Source: Brasenia schreberi (lineage: Eukaryota; Streptophyta; Magnoliopsida; Nymphaeales; Cabombaceae). Taken from it: a stretch of 64,000 nucleotides of DNA. The stretch lies in assembly GCA_036023115.1 (NCBI GenBank), contig JAYKKT010000048.1:6764001-6828000 (forward strand), given 5' to 3'. Position 1 is the stretch's first letter; every line of letters starts with the position of its first letter. Below, one piece after another: positions 23,338-33,888 of the stretch. Position numbers and translations under genes: made by a program. Under the pieces are notes generated by a model. That model was not told the DNA's origin and ran no database searches. It saw nothing but the letters and a program-made list of their open reading frames with translations.

Positions 23338-25120
23338 CTTTGAAGCTCCACTATGTACTATTTGCTACAAGCCAACACAGTAGAATTGACATAATCTATT
23401 CACAATAAATAAAATACAGCGAACTAAGATCTTCAATGAAGATGACAAATATCGAATCAACAGGAAATCATGTCATTCAAATTGGGTTTTGATGTCCACT
23501 ACCCATTAGTGTTTCTCCATCTACAGTGCAGCAAAGCCTTTTTAACATCAAGCGGCTTCAGAACCCCAATATCAAGATTTAACCCAACCGTGCAAAATGT
23601 GTGAAGTTTCTAAATAGTTTTGGGGAGAGAGCTACATAGGATAACAAAAAAAAATCAAGACCATAACTTCGCAAGATACAACTGGATCAGGAAAAAGGTT
23701 CCCTAAGTGCTCATTATCATCACCAATCTTGTCTTATAATTTGTATGTAAGAGTATGCCTCTACAAATAGCTTCAATTAGACATGCTATTGAGTCCAAAA
23801 GATTAGCAATATGAACCCAACTTAGGCCTAGTTGAGTAGAAATTGAATCAAGCCACAACAAGTTGGACTCTACCATGCATCCTAGCAAGACCTGAAAAGT
23901 AGAAATCGAGTCAACTTACAGGCTAGACTCTACCACATACAACACCTTTCTTTTGTTTCATCTCTTCTTGTCCTCTTCAGATGGTTTATATATGTTACAA
24001 TGCTGGAGATTATGGTTGGGGCTAGATTTTGAAGTCAATTAGAAATTAGGTTGCAGAATCCTATGGTTGATGGTGGCAATCATCTCCTTTACACCTTAGA
24101 GCATTAAATACATGTTAATTTCTGACACATACTAACTAATAAAACCATCCTAATCGCCACCAATCTGTAAAAAACAACAATAGGAAACTCCTAAAACAAA
24201 ATTAATAAAATGTACATAATCTAGCCGTTTGAGCCACCAAAGAGATCTATGTATATAATCTAAAACAAAATTAACAAAATGCGTACAATTACGTAATAAT
24301 GCCTAAGTTTCCCTTTTTAAATATCACAATAATACATGAGAGAACCACAGTTCTGCATCCACTTCAATTCCTAAGAACCCATTGAGCAGTTACCCAACAA
24401 GATTGACAACCATAGCAACACTTCATCGGTTAAAGAGTATAGCACTGTCTGCAACCTTTGCCTTTTCACTTGGATAGTTGACTCTTTATTGGGCAATGAA
24501 AACGTATGTCACCTTTCCAGTACTTCAAAGAAGTTCGTAATGAAGCCTTTTTATGATGGAAAACTCCTGTAATCGGAATAAGCTTAAACGAAGTTGACAA
24601 ATATATCTACAAACATAATAAAAGGAATATAGGCATGATTGTCCAATCAGCAATAATAATTAGGAGTTACTTGGAATAATACTTATAACATCAAAATAAA
24701 AAGGACTCATCTATCTAAGCTCTTGATACCACTGTCTTGAATCATAAAATGCAAGCCCACGAATGTAGGGATTCAAGGCTCAGGGTTCACTGTGTATTGA
24801 CTTCACTGCCTTGAATCATAATAATGCAAGATGACAAATAAGCAGAAGATTTTGAAAAACCAAAAACTAAACCAACCGACTCCCAAAAAACCTCTAAACA
24901 AGTCAAACCAAAACAAAAACAAGTTCAACTAGAGGAATGAAGGGATTCAAGGTTGCATTCCCAAATAAAATAAGAGAAACAATAAGACTTTTTCAGAACA
25001 AGTTTAACATTAAAAACAAGAAAAAATTTGCAAATATATTATAGAATCACTCCTTTCAAATGAAAAAGTTGGTCTGGAAACCAAAATTAAAAGGATGCAG
25101 ACCAAATTGGAAAGCAGTGA
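23144..25120. other. Unassigned DNA with one LTR-type primer-binding-like site
   Basis: There is a short (GT)n(GA)n tract at 23306-23337. Near 24718-24736, minus strand acagtggtatcaagagct resembles the tRNA-Met primer site that follows an LTR. Beside it cactgtcttgaatcataaaa and cactgccttgaatcataata repeat about 75 bp apart. No gag or pol motif is found nearby, so an LTR relic is only a possibility. Confidence 0.35.
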
Positions 25121-25128
25121 TCTTGTGT

Positions 25129-25130
<2 letters not shown>

Positions 25131-25213
<83 letters not shown>
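25131..25213. repeat. (GA)n microsatellite, about 82 bp uninterrupted
   Basis: A pure AG/GA run. Confidence 0.97.
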
Positions 25214-25217
<4 letters not shown>

Positions 25218-25369
25218 GGAGGCCTCATACCGTTGAATTTTTGTTAAGCAGAGAAAGAGAGAGAACCATATTAATTTTTTGATTTACCAAAATCAAAATA
25301 TTTAATGTGTTTGCCTCCAAATAAGACAGAAAAATGAGAACCTTATTTGCAAATCTCATACCCTAAATA

Positions 25370-26110
25370 AGAAAGACTGCAAAAGAAAAGAAAGGGAACT
25401 ACACCTTTAAGGCAGCCGACAAGGAAGGCACACTTGTAGTGCCTACTCCATAGAAGCTCCGTTGCTAGAAAGCAAGAATCAATCAGCAGAGAGAAAGAGG
25501 AGGTGAGGAGGGGTTGCCTTACAGGTTTCGGAGTTTGATATTGGAAGCTCGATTATGGCTTGTAGCAAATAGTATGGCTTGCCGATTCTTCTTTCGATAA
25601 CTTCAACCCCTAGACCTGTTTGATCACCAGCTTCCTCGATATTCCTTCGCTATGTCTCCTGCTTACTGATCAAATTTCAATGACAGCCATGTAATTGGTA
25701 TCGAATGGACATCTATTCGTCAATTCCTTTTTTGTCAAACCTCAATTGGCTTTCTTTTAACTCCTTTTGAATCAGGTTGTAAAGCACAATGCGATGTTAC
25801 TGATGGCGGATGTATTATGCCATTTGCAATAGCACTTCTTCCGAGCGCTCGGGTCTTACGACTTTCAGGCGATTTGATTTGGTCATCCATCAGCAAATAA
25901 CCGAAGGTAGCCTCTCATACGGTAAAGAGATGATGGCTCTTCGTTTTCCACCATTTTCTCGTTGCCCTGAATCGGCTTAAACGTAACACGAGAATAAGGT
26001 TGTCCTTCCAAAAGTTCGGCAGCCAATCCTCTTTACTTTTGATGTTGTCAGCCTCTATACAGGACACTTTCACACTCTTTATGGGTTTCTTTTGCCCTGT
26101 AATAATTTGC
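25370..26110 (-). other. Possible decayed coding remnant, unrecognised
   Basis: GC content is higher than around it. On the minus strand near 26040-25890 there is a stop-free run of about 45 codons (AAELLEGQPYSRVTFKPIQG, then SSLYRMRGYLRLFADG). Stops follow. It may be a gene relic; the family is not recognised. Confidence 0.2.
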
Positions 26111-26195
26111 TCGAGTTATTGCTCTAGAGGGCTGGCCCTTTCGCTGAATCTACACGGTCAGTACAATTGAGTCGCCACCAACACTCTAATTTTAG

Positions 26196-26302
26196 CACCT
26201 GGAGAGTTAGCTCAAAGGCAGGGCGCTCTAGAGCCGGTGCTGCTGGGGGGCAGTTCGATTCCCAGGGTTTAAACTTTGGCCTCCTCTTGTAACCAAAAAA
26301 AG
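26196..26302 (+). mobile_element. tRNA-derived SINE, intact, 107 bp, with 16-bp target duplication
   Basis: The head is cacctggagagttagctcaa with box A (ttagctcaaaggcagggcg). Box B is gcagttcgattccc. The tail is ctttggcctcctcttgtaac with a short A run. Flanking target duplication: aacactctaattttag (26180-26195) and aacactgtaattttag (26303-26318), one mismatch in 16. It is transcribed by Pol III if active and mobilised by a LINE partner; partner unknown. Confidence 0.85.
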
Positions 26303-26591
26303 AACACTGTAATTTTAGTAGTATGTTGTTAATGTTCGCACAATGTGATTTTGGGACTTCTACACTGCACTTTTTCTTCATCCGCCTAAACCTTATAATG
26401 AACTTTCATCATGGGTTCATTAGGATTCTGTTTCATGTTGATAAGGTTAGTTCGTTGGTTTTAAAGGCCAAGCTACTAAGGTCAGCTCCGTGGTTTTAAA
26501 GGCTGGCATTGGAGAACCTCTCATGCAACAACCTTTCCATTTCAGCCTTGTTGCTTCAATTACTATACAAAGGTTCTTGTTGCTTCAATTA

Positions 26592-27130
26592 CTATATAAA
26601 GGTTCTTCCATCAATGATAACAGAAAATTTTAGTTTATAAAAACCATTATAACCAAGTGCTCCACATTGTATTGTAAATCGTTGTGTTTCACTGTAATTA
26701 CTGAAATTGGGAGTGTTAGATCCTTGTGAGGCAGAGGATATGCTGTAGCACCCAATCAGCGAGTCGAACCTCTCGTCCCTGAGTAGGGACATGATAAAGT
26801 GTTCTTCCTCCGGTGTCCATTCTTGAATTTTCTTTTCAGAGCAATATTTATCTCATTCTGAACCATGAACCCATTGACTGCATGATATCTGTACAATGAA
26901 GGGATAGAGTATCGATGGTTTTTTATAGAGCCGTTTCAAATTAAACATGGAGGAAGTTTGGTTTCGACATTATAGATGCCCGGAAATGCTTCCTCCACTT
27001 GCACCAACTTCGAGTGGGAACTCTTATGATCCATCTTCTCTTTTGGAACGAGATCTAATTTTCTTGTTGCCATCTACAGAGGTTTCTTTAACTTGATACT
27101 ATATTTCTCAATCCATGAGAGTAAAGTCTC
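26592..27130 (-). other. Possible coding remnant, unrecognised
   Basis: On the minus strand around 26860-26590 there is IQEWTPEEEHFIMSLLRDER then FDSLIGCYSISSASQG. Upstream (27125-26940) there is WDETLLSWIEKYSIKLKKPL, a stop, and MDHKSSHSKLVQVEEAFPG. The composition looks protein-like, but no family is recognised and stops interrupt it. Confidence 0.22.
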
Positions 27131-28890
27131 GTCCCACGGAGGTGAATTCAAAGATGGATTAATTTAATTTTTATGATGTCCTATGGGCATGCGCCCAGAT
27201 TTCGTATTGGTGTTTGTTATTTTTGCTGATGCATACCCGAAATTTCTCTGTGTAACAAGAGTTGGATCACTCGTTAGGCATTTAAACGGAGGTAGACATG
27301 AAAATATGTATTATGTTCTAACTAACTCCATACACGTACGGAGAATAATATAAAGATTAGTTGGGCTGGTAAATGAATCAAGCGGCTCATAGTATGGCCA
27401 GCGGAACATGAACATCTCGGTTTGGCTTTCAGTTCTAAACCACAAGGTGCCAAACATGAATAAGGTATGCTGTATCGCAGCGGCGGGCCTACATTAGAGT
27501 ATATGATGGTGGCGGTGCTCTGTGGTGGCAGCCGCCCCCTGTGCAACGTATTATGATTTTGAAAATTTTGAAGAATCCTGTCAAAAATCCCTATTCTATT
27601 TTTCATTATCTGTAGACAATCACAACTATTTTCAGAACTAAGACGGACCATAACGTTAAATTGAAAAGCTACAACTCGGGATTGGAACGAGAACAGTGGG
27701 AACTCGCACAACCATGCTGGGTGAGGTTGGTCATTCAGCAGATTCAGTGGGGTTTGTTTTGACGCTATCTTGCAGAACAGCAGGTTAGAGATCTGCCTAA
27801 ACATTCCAAAGCACCATGATGAAGTGAAGAATTACGGCTGGACAGAGGTGGCGGCAAGGAGAGGCAGAGAAGAAAATGAGCCAAAGCAGAAGAAGAGAAA
27901 ATGAGCAGAAAACAGAAGAGTATCGGGTTACATTACATTAAGAATGAGAATTGTTCGATGAAGTAGGGCTCTTAACCGAGCCGAAAGAACCCAACAGCGG
28001 GCAGTTCATCTTTTGCCGAGTCTCTGTTTGATACGAGCTAGTTCGTGCTCATATATTGACAAACAAGTTTCTGAGCAGTTCATTACTTCAACTTGTTTCG
28101 ATTCGGTTGTGCTTGCTTAAACACGTGCTTGAGCATTCTGAATCTTGTTTGTGTTTGTTCCACGTATGTTCCACATGAAATCGATCAACTATAACCATTG
28201 AAGAACCAAACGAAGGAAGATAGTTGAGCGTAAACTAAAGAATTCTGTTTTATAATTTAATGCTACAATTGCTCTCTCTCTCCCACTCACCTCACACACA
28301 CACAAGCAAACACATATACCACTCAGCTTCACGTTCAGCAAATGGTGTTCTAGAATAGTAAAACCTAGGGATCATGCAAAGCGTGATTGAATTTGACTTC
28401 AGCATACCATCTTATTTCTAAGAGACAAATGAAAGGTAATTTACAATAAACTCCACCAGAAGGGAGGTGAGACTTAGTTGCATTCAAGCGGCATAAAACC
28501 CTGAGATCAGGACCCTTGTCCCAGGGACTACGATGAACATTGGTTTGACAAGGGGACATAGCAGGCCCTTCCATGCTAACCCGTTGGCAACTCAACCAGC
28601 GACCTTAATTGCAGGCGATGAAATGAAAAGAGTCAACTTTCTAAGGCAGACTGTAGTTGCAAGAATCATGAGGAAAGCAGTCTGAAGATTTAGTACAAGG
28701 ATGTTGCTGCAGGAACAACCTCAAGAGTTTGAATTACCTTCCCACTTTTAAAATCCGACAAAGCGAAAGGCTCTAATGGAGGGGAACAAAATCACAAGAA
28801 AATGCAGCATCTGACGTTTATCTTATTTGAGAGCAAAAGATAAAAAGGGAGCTTAATGAACAGGTATACTGTGGTCCTGCATCGACAGAG
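27130..28890. other. Region 3' of ATPQ, mostly unassigned
   Basis: The minus-strand 160-codon open frame at 27804-27322 has no recognisable motif. 27960-28150 is a weak CGAGCT-type degenerate repeat. The part next to 28892 probably includes the ATPQ 3' UTR, but no clear polyadenylation boundary can be set. Confidence 0.4.
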
Positions 28891-28891
28891 A

Positions 28892-31800
28892 TCAATACCC
28901 CCAATAGTCATTTCGAATCTCATCGTCAAATTTCTTCTTCAATTCAGGATGCTTCTCAAAGTATTCATTTGCTGTCATGGTGCTGATCTTCTTCTGCAAG
29001 GAGGAACAATTTTTCAGTCAAGCCATGGGTAACATGAAAGAGAAAAAGTTTTTCTGTCTATTTTCCCTGATTCTGTTGCTACAGCAGGGCTTGTGCAATC
29101 AATCGGATCGTATAGGCAACCCTTCAACATAGGTCATAGAAAGATCTTGGATGACCACCAGAGTGAAAGATCAGAAGTTTCAGAAAATTGATTCCTATTT
29201 CAAGGGGTGCGTAAGCAGCAACAAGAGGCATCGAAGCAACGATATCACTTCTCGCTTTACAGTAGAATTGCAGCTATCGGTTTTGCAGCTTTGGTTGTGG
29301 TCACAGTTATGTGGTATGGGAGGAAAAATAGCTTCCAGAAATACTATTCATTGTGAGTCCTTCATTACTAACCTTTAACTCTTGCACCTCTGCAATTTCT
29401 TTCTCTAACCTCTCAGATTCCTTCAGTGATTTCTCCTCTGCTTCCTTCAGTTCAACCAACTGTAATGCAGACGCAGAATTTCAAGGCAAGAAATAATAAC
29501 AAAGAAATCTTGGCTTAACAAAAACTAGCAGATTACTTCATCCTACTAAAACCTGACATCAATATTCTCTCCGTGCAAATCAAACTAAATTCCAGGATCA
29601 ACAAGTGGTTCGCAGAAGACCATTCTCATGAAAATGCACTATTAGCAACAAAAACATGTTTGTTCTGTTGATGGGATTTAGTGCATTGAGTCGAACATGA
29701 GAACAAGCATAACCACGATGGATTGCATTGAGTTCAAGAAGAACAAACAGAACCACCATTATAACACTAGCAAAAATAATATATTTCTTTTTGCAGTGAT
29801 GAAAAGGAAATAAAAGTTTCTGCTTATCATACATTGAGGCACACGTACAGAACTACTTGACAGTACTCATCACAATATCAGTAAGCATGCTCCCCCATAC
29901 CCAGCATGTATCAGTTCTTTTGAAGTCAAGAAAATAACAGATCGTGCTTTTCATTTGGAAAACCGCGCGCGATGGGGCATTAAAGATTTTGTGAATTAAA
30001 GATAAAAAGAATATAAGGAAAGAACAAGATGGGTTTTTCTTTGCCTTTTCAATTTAGGACATACACTTACCAGCGCATCAAACTTGGGTTTGTATTGAGG
30101 GGTCACAGTGTCCACAAATTTAGGAATCTTTATACCTGCATATAACAGGCAGAAAGTTAAGGTCAATGGAAAATGAAGGAAGACCAGAGAATGAAAGAAA
30201 AGGCCTTGTAGCTTATCCATTGATCCATGGACAAGCATAAGCATGAGATGCAAGGGTAGTCTGTTAAAAATGCACAGACACTAAGACTTTTATCTCTCTC
30301 AGCTGCCCATTCTAATTTCAGGTCATATTGAATGTCAAAACTAACTAAGGAACAATTACAAGATCATTTACAGTTGCAAAACGTTTACAGTATCAAAATA
30401 CATAAATAAAATGCAACTTACTCTCAAAGGCTTCTTTGTACATGTCCACCAGGCGAGAGCCAATCCCCTTTCTGTAATACTCCCAGTCTATGGGTTCAGG
30501 CTCCTAATATTTAAATCCAAGAGAAGTGCATTTAATGTTTCGTACAAGGATAATAGAAGCACAACATAGAACAAGGTGTAATTCAATATCATTGGTCATC
30601 ACATATAATAACTATCGTAGTGTTGTCAGAATCTGTCAGACTCAAATGATTCAATATCAGGTCAAAACTCATGGTTTTGTTCCAAGATCAGTCTATGCAT
30701 ATTTTCCCCCTTAATTTAAGCAGTTTCATGATTTTTTAAATATTTAAGTTCTTGATATTTAAATCATTAGCCAACCCCATCTAGTATGGGAAAAGGCTTA
30801 GTTGTTGTTGATATTTAAACCATGAACAATGGAACATTTCAAAAGATGTCGAAGGCGTCCTCAAAGTGTTGCAAAAAATGACTAACCATGACCTTGATTT
30901 TTCTGAATAGAGCATAATGATGACTAAGAATCCATATTGCTGACACACTTAGCATATGATCAGGCTCAGTTCACCAGTTTATTGGGAGTTAACTGCTAAA
31001 ATGGCACACGATAGGGATCTGTGGAAACAAAGAATCCATGTAGCCGACCCCGTCTAGTATGGGAAAAGGCTTAGTTGTTGTTGTTGTTGTTGTACGTTAG
31101 TCTAGGACTAGTGAACTATGGGTGTGCATGATCTTGTTTCATGCCACCATTAGCCTCTTTCGAATCAATTCTGATTAAATTAGTCTAGAACTAGTGAACG
31201 AAGGGTGTGCATGACCTTGTTTCATGCCACCGTTATCCTCACACCTCATTTGTATTCTCTTCTCCATTCTCAGAAACTAACAACCATGTTATTGGAGCAG
31301 TATCTTGCCTCCTAAATGTATGATTGGATAAACTCTCAGGAATTTACTTTGATAATAAGAGCAATTGATACTATTTTTTTTAAGAAGTCACCCCTGTCAT
31401 ACAAAAGTAATAACATGTTCTACCTTCTCATATTTCTAATTCTTGTAAGTCATAGCATCAATGCCTGACAGTGATGTTTTTATGCCTCTGAAAGAACTAT
31501 AATTCCTACTCTAAAGACAGAATTTGAAGTCAAACTATGATTCCTAAAGTGAAATCTAAACATGAGAATTCAGTCAAAGGGAAACATGAATTCGCATCCC
31601 CTTCGGGCCTAAAAAGCTTATTCCAATCCGATCACACCCTACATAAACGAGTGCATCTAATCAAAATCCCCTTCTACTGGAGGAAACCAAGAAAGAAAGT
31701 CGTGAAGGAATATATGCTACATGTTGTATATACACATGATAGATTGCAATACTTCGTTTTCGCCTCCTGCGTCATATCTACCAGGCAGAACGCCGTTCAA

Positions 31801-32218
31801 AAAGGTGAAAACCAGGATAGATGTGAATCAACCCCACCGTGAACAGATACATCCAATAGAATCCTTAACGAAATGCAAGAGAGTAGAGGTTTATAAAAAT
31901 CCCTAATCCTAAGGTTGGTACAGATCAATGCATCTCTAAGGGGATCGAGAGAACAAAGAATCAACCGATACGCCACTGGTAGAACCGTAGAAAAATGGAC
32001 AGAAGGAAAAAAACGAGATTTTTTGAAAGGTAAAGAGGAGAACGAACCTGGCTGTATTTGGTTTGGAGGGCATGATTAACTTCGTCGAAGGCTCGGCGGA
32101 GATTGGCGAACTCCCGCCGCGCGTCCTCGGTAACGAGGAGTTTGGCCATTCCTTCCCAATCGATGACCTTTCTGGCCTTCGCCGCCACCTCCGCTGTCTT
32201 CTTCCCGCTTCCGCTCAT
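28892..32218 (-). CDS. ATPQ: ATP synthase subunit d, mitochondrial
   Basis: Five exons on the minus strand: 32218-32048, 30503-30422, 30135-30071, 29459-29373 and 28993-28892. All introns are GT-AG, phases fit (171+82+65+87+102 = 507 bp), giving 168 aa, the usual plant length. Exon 1 encodes MSGSGKKTAEVAAKARKV then IDWEGMAKLLVTEDARREF. Exon 2 has EPEPIDWEYYRKGIGSRLVD, exon 3 IPKFVDTVTPQYKPKFDAL, exon 4 the charged coiled coil LKESERLEKEIAEVQELK, and exon 5 ISTMTANEYFEKHPELKKKF ending in WGY. Subunit d is part of the peripheral stalk of mitochondrial F1Fo ATP synthase. No cleavable presequence is apparent. Intron 1 carries two RTE 3'-end fragments, and intron 4 an antisense-orientation coding scrap. 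Confidence 0.96.
29074..29344 (+). pseudogene. Tail-anchored-like protein fragment in ATPQ intron 4 (opposite strand)
   Basis: On the plus strand one frame reads PDSVATAGLVQSIGSYRQPF, then NIGHRKILDDHQSERSEVSEN, a stop, LFQGVRKQQQEASKQRYHF, a hydrophobic segment IAAIGFAALVVVTVMWYG, and RKNSFQKYYSL before TGA at about 29342. A basic segment, one membrane helix and a short polar end form the typical C-terminus of a tail-anchored membrane protein. One in-frame TGA (about 29186) breaks it and no upstream exons are seen, so it is likely a captured fragment. I do not recognise the parent gene. Confidence 0.4.
30768..30807 (+). mobile_element. Micro-insertion of the RTE 3' end, about 40 bp, with 16-bp target duplication
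   Basis: The insert is tagccaaccccatctagtat plus gggaaaaggcttagttgttg, identical in type to the last about 40 bp of the RTE copies. It is flanked by ttgatatttaaatcat (30752-30767) and ttgatatttaaaccat (30808-30823), one mismatch in 16. It lies in ATPQ intron 1. Confidence 0.85.
30978..31093 (+). mobile_element. 5'-truncated RTE copy, about 115 bp
   Basis: It corresponds to the RTE 3' terminus from tttattgggagttaactgct through cgatagggatctgtggaaac and ccgaccccgtctagtatggg, to a (TTG)n tail. No clear target duplication. In ATPQ intron 1. Confidence 0.8.
31097..31245. repeat. Tandem duplication, 83-bp period
   Basis: ttagtctaggactagtgaac...cttgtttcatgccacc at 31097 recurs as ttagtctagaactagtgaac...cttgtttcatgccacc at 31180, with few differences. 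In ATPQ intron 1. Confidence 0.8.
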
Positions 32219-32394
32219 CCTCGATCGCTCACACTAACTTCCTCCTTTCTTCCAACTTCCTCCAGCAGCCACCCACCACAAAATTGGGAGGGGCCTTTCA
32301 GTTTCAGTGGTGAAGGATTTCTGTTTAGGGCCTCATACTTTAACCATTTATTAACACCTGTGTTCACTTTTTGCATTTAGAGAGAAATCCTCAA

Positions 32395-32512
32395 ACGGGT
32401 ACGGCGATGGAGCGGGTGGCGGGTATACCGGGCCTCAACCCGAACCTTAACGGAGCGGGTACGGGTTGGGGTTCTCTTTTCTCCAGTGGGTAATCGAGCC
32501 GGTATGGAGCAA
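32395..32512. repeat. Degenerate GGGTACGG-type repeat upstream of ATPQ
   Basis: It contains ggcgatggagcgggtggcgg, gcgggtacgggttggggttc and gtgggtaatcgagccggtat. Same family as 9930-10090. Confidence 0.5.
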
Positions 32513-32814
32513 AAGTGAGCACATGTATGAGGCAGTGGTCCGTGCTTAATTGAGAAATTTCACCAAAATTATTAATTCAACCTTCATGATTTCCGCTATA
32601 CCTTTAATGCTCAAAACCACTTTCCACCGATCATGCAAACCACAAAAGATGGATTCAGTGGTGACGGCCATGACTTTTAGTAGTAAGGGTGTAGTGGAAG
32701 ATGATGTACGGGGTCGACCCGTGATTGAATCGGTAAAACCATGCTCAATGAATCACATAAGAATGCCTATATATAGAGGGAGAAAGAAAGCATAGTCCAA
32801 CTGCATGTCAATCT

Positions 32815-33207
32815 ATGCTTAAACATGCATTTAAATTTTAACCATTTAATCAATGAAATTGTCCGTTGAAATTTAAATCTCCAAAACAAAAGTACATTAG
32901 TACTTTTTATAAGTGTAATAAACGTGATTGATACATGTTATTTTTTACTCAAAGATCTCAAATGTTGAGATTAACTGAGATCTTAGAGAATTTTAAGTAT
33001 ATGGTCCATGTATGCGTGTACTAATATCTATCTCTCTATATAATATAATGCAAACATTACATGCTAGCATTTCCAAACAAATCTCAGCTATAAGTTTTAA
33101 AAGATGAATTGTTGATATTTGAATTCTAAAAGTAAAAGCATACTTTAAAAAAAAAAATCCTTTCAAATTCAAATCTCCATCTATGTCTTTCAAATTGGAT
33201 GGTTAGC

Positions 33208-33211
<4 letters not shown>
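32815..33211. mobile_element. Fold-back MITE cluster, family M
   Basis: Two overlapping fold-back bodies. The first has atttaaattttaaccattta / aatttaaatctccaaaacaa. The second has ccaaacaaatctcagctata, gatgaattgttgatatttga and ttcaaattcaaatctccatc. The right side abuts the long (TA)n tract at 33212. Confidence 0.55.

Positions 33212-33304
<93 letters not shown>
33212..33304. repeat. (TA)n(GA)n compound microsatellite
   Basis: About 69 bp of TA then 24 bp of GA. It separates two family M MITEs. Confidence 0.97.
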
Positions 33305-33562
33305 AAGATAAAATGGTATATGTCTATACCATCCTCAAACTTGCTCAAAGATCTCTACTATTTGATCAACATGATTAATTATAGAAATATGAATTTCAAA
33401 AACAAAAACTACCATTATACTTTTCACACTTGGCGTTTAATTCAAATGGTGCATTAAATATTTTTTAATTAAAATCTCTATTCTTAATCATGTTAATTGA
33501 ATGGTGAAAATATTTAAGTGAATTTAAGTATTGATGTACAAATGAATTATGTTCTCTCTCTA

Positions 33563-33594
<32 letters not shown>

Positions 33595-33600
33595 CATAAA
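33305..33600. mobile_element. Fold-back MITE, family M, copy 5 (clearest member)
   Basis: The left arm has ctcaaagatctctactattt, gatcaacatgattaattata and accattatacttttcacact. The right arm has gtgcattaaatattttttaa, aatctctattcttaatcatg and ttaattgaatggtgaaaata. Left cap (TA)n(GA)n, right cap ctctctctatttattta then (TA)n. Confidence 0.75.
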
Positions 33601-33888
33601 AAATGATAAAGACAACACCATTCTAATCTCTCGTAATGGATGATTGGGGACCCGTGCTAACTTATTATGTGGGAGGAGTGTATGATAAGGACAACGTCTT
33701 GCTAGTGTCATCTCCGATCCAAGGGCGATTTAGTGGTGGTATTTTGAATAGATGAGTAACCCATATTCATATTATTAGGTCATGACTATAAATACCTCAT
33801 CTACTCAAGTTGTAACACTTGGTGAACAAAATGTTTGGCCTTTGACTCCGTTAGTTAAAAAATATCACTTAGAGAATTCCCTAAGGCA

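Noticed and set aside
24700..24850. A complete LTR retrotransposon
   Set aside because: Only a primer-site-like string is visible; no LTR pair, gag or pol motif was found.
26200..26265. A functional tRNA gene
   Set aside because: Box A and box B are present but no cloverleaf with paired acceptor stem forms; the tail and target duplication show a SINE.
27322..27804. 160-codon minus-strand open frame
   Set aside because: No motif, mixed composition, extends through repeat-like sequence; likely chance.
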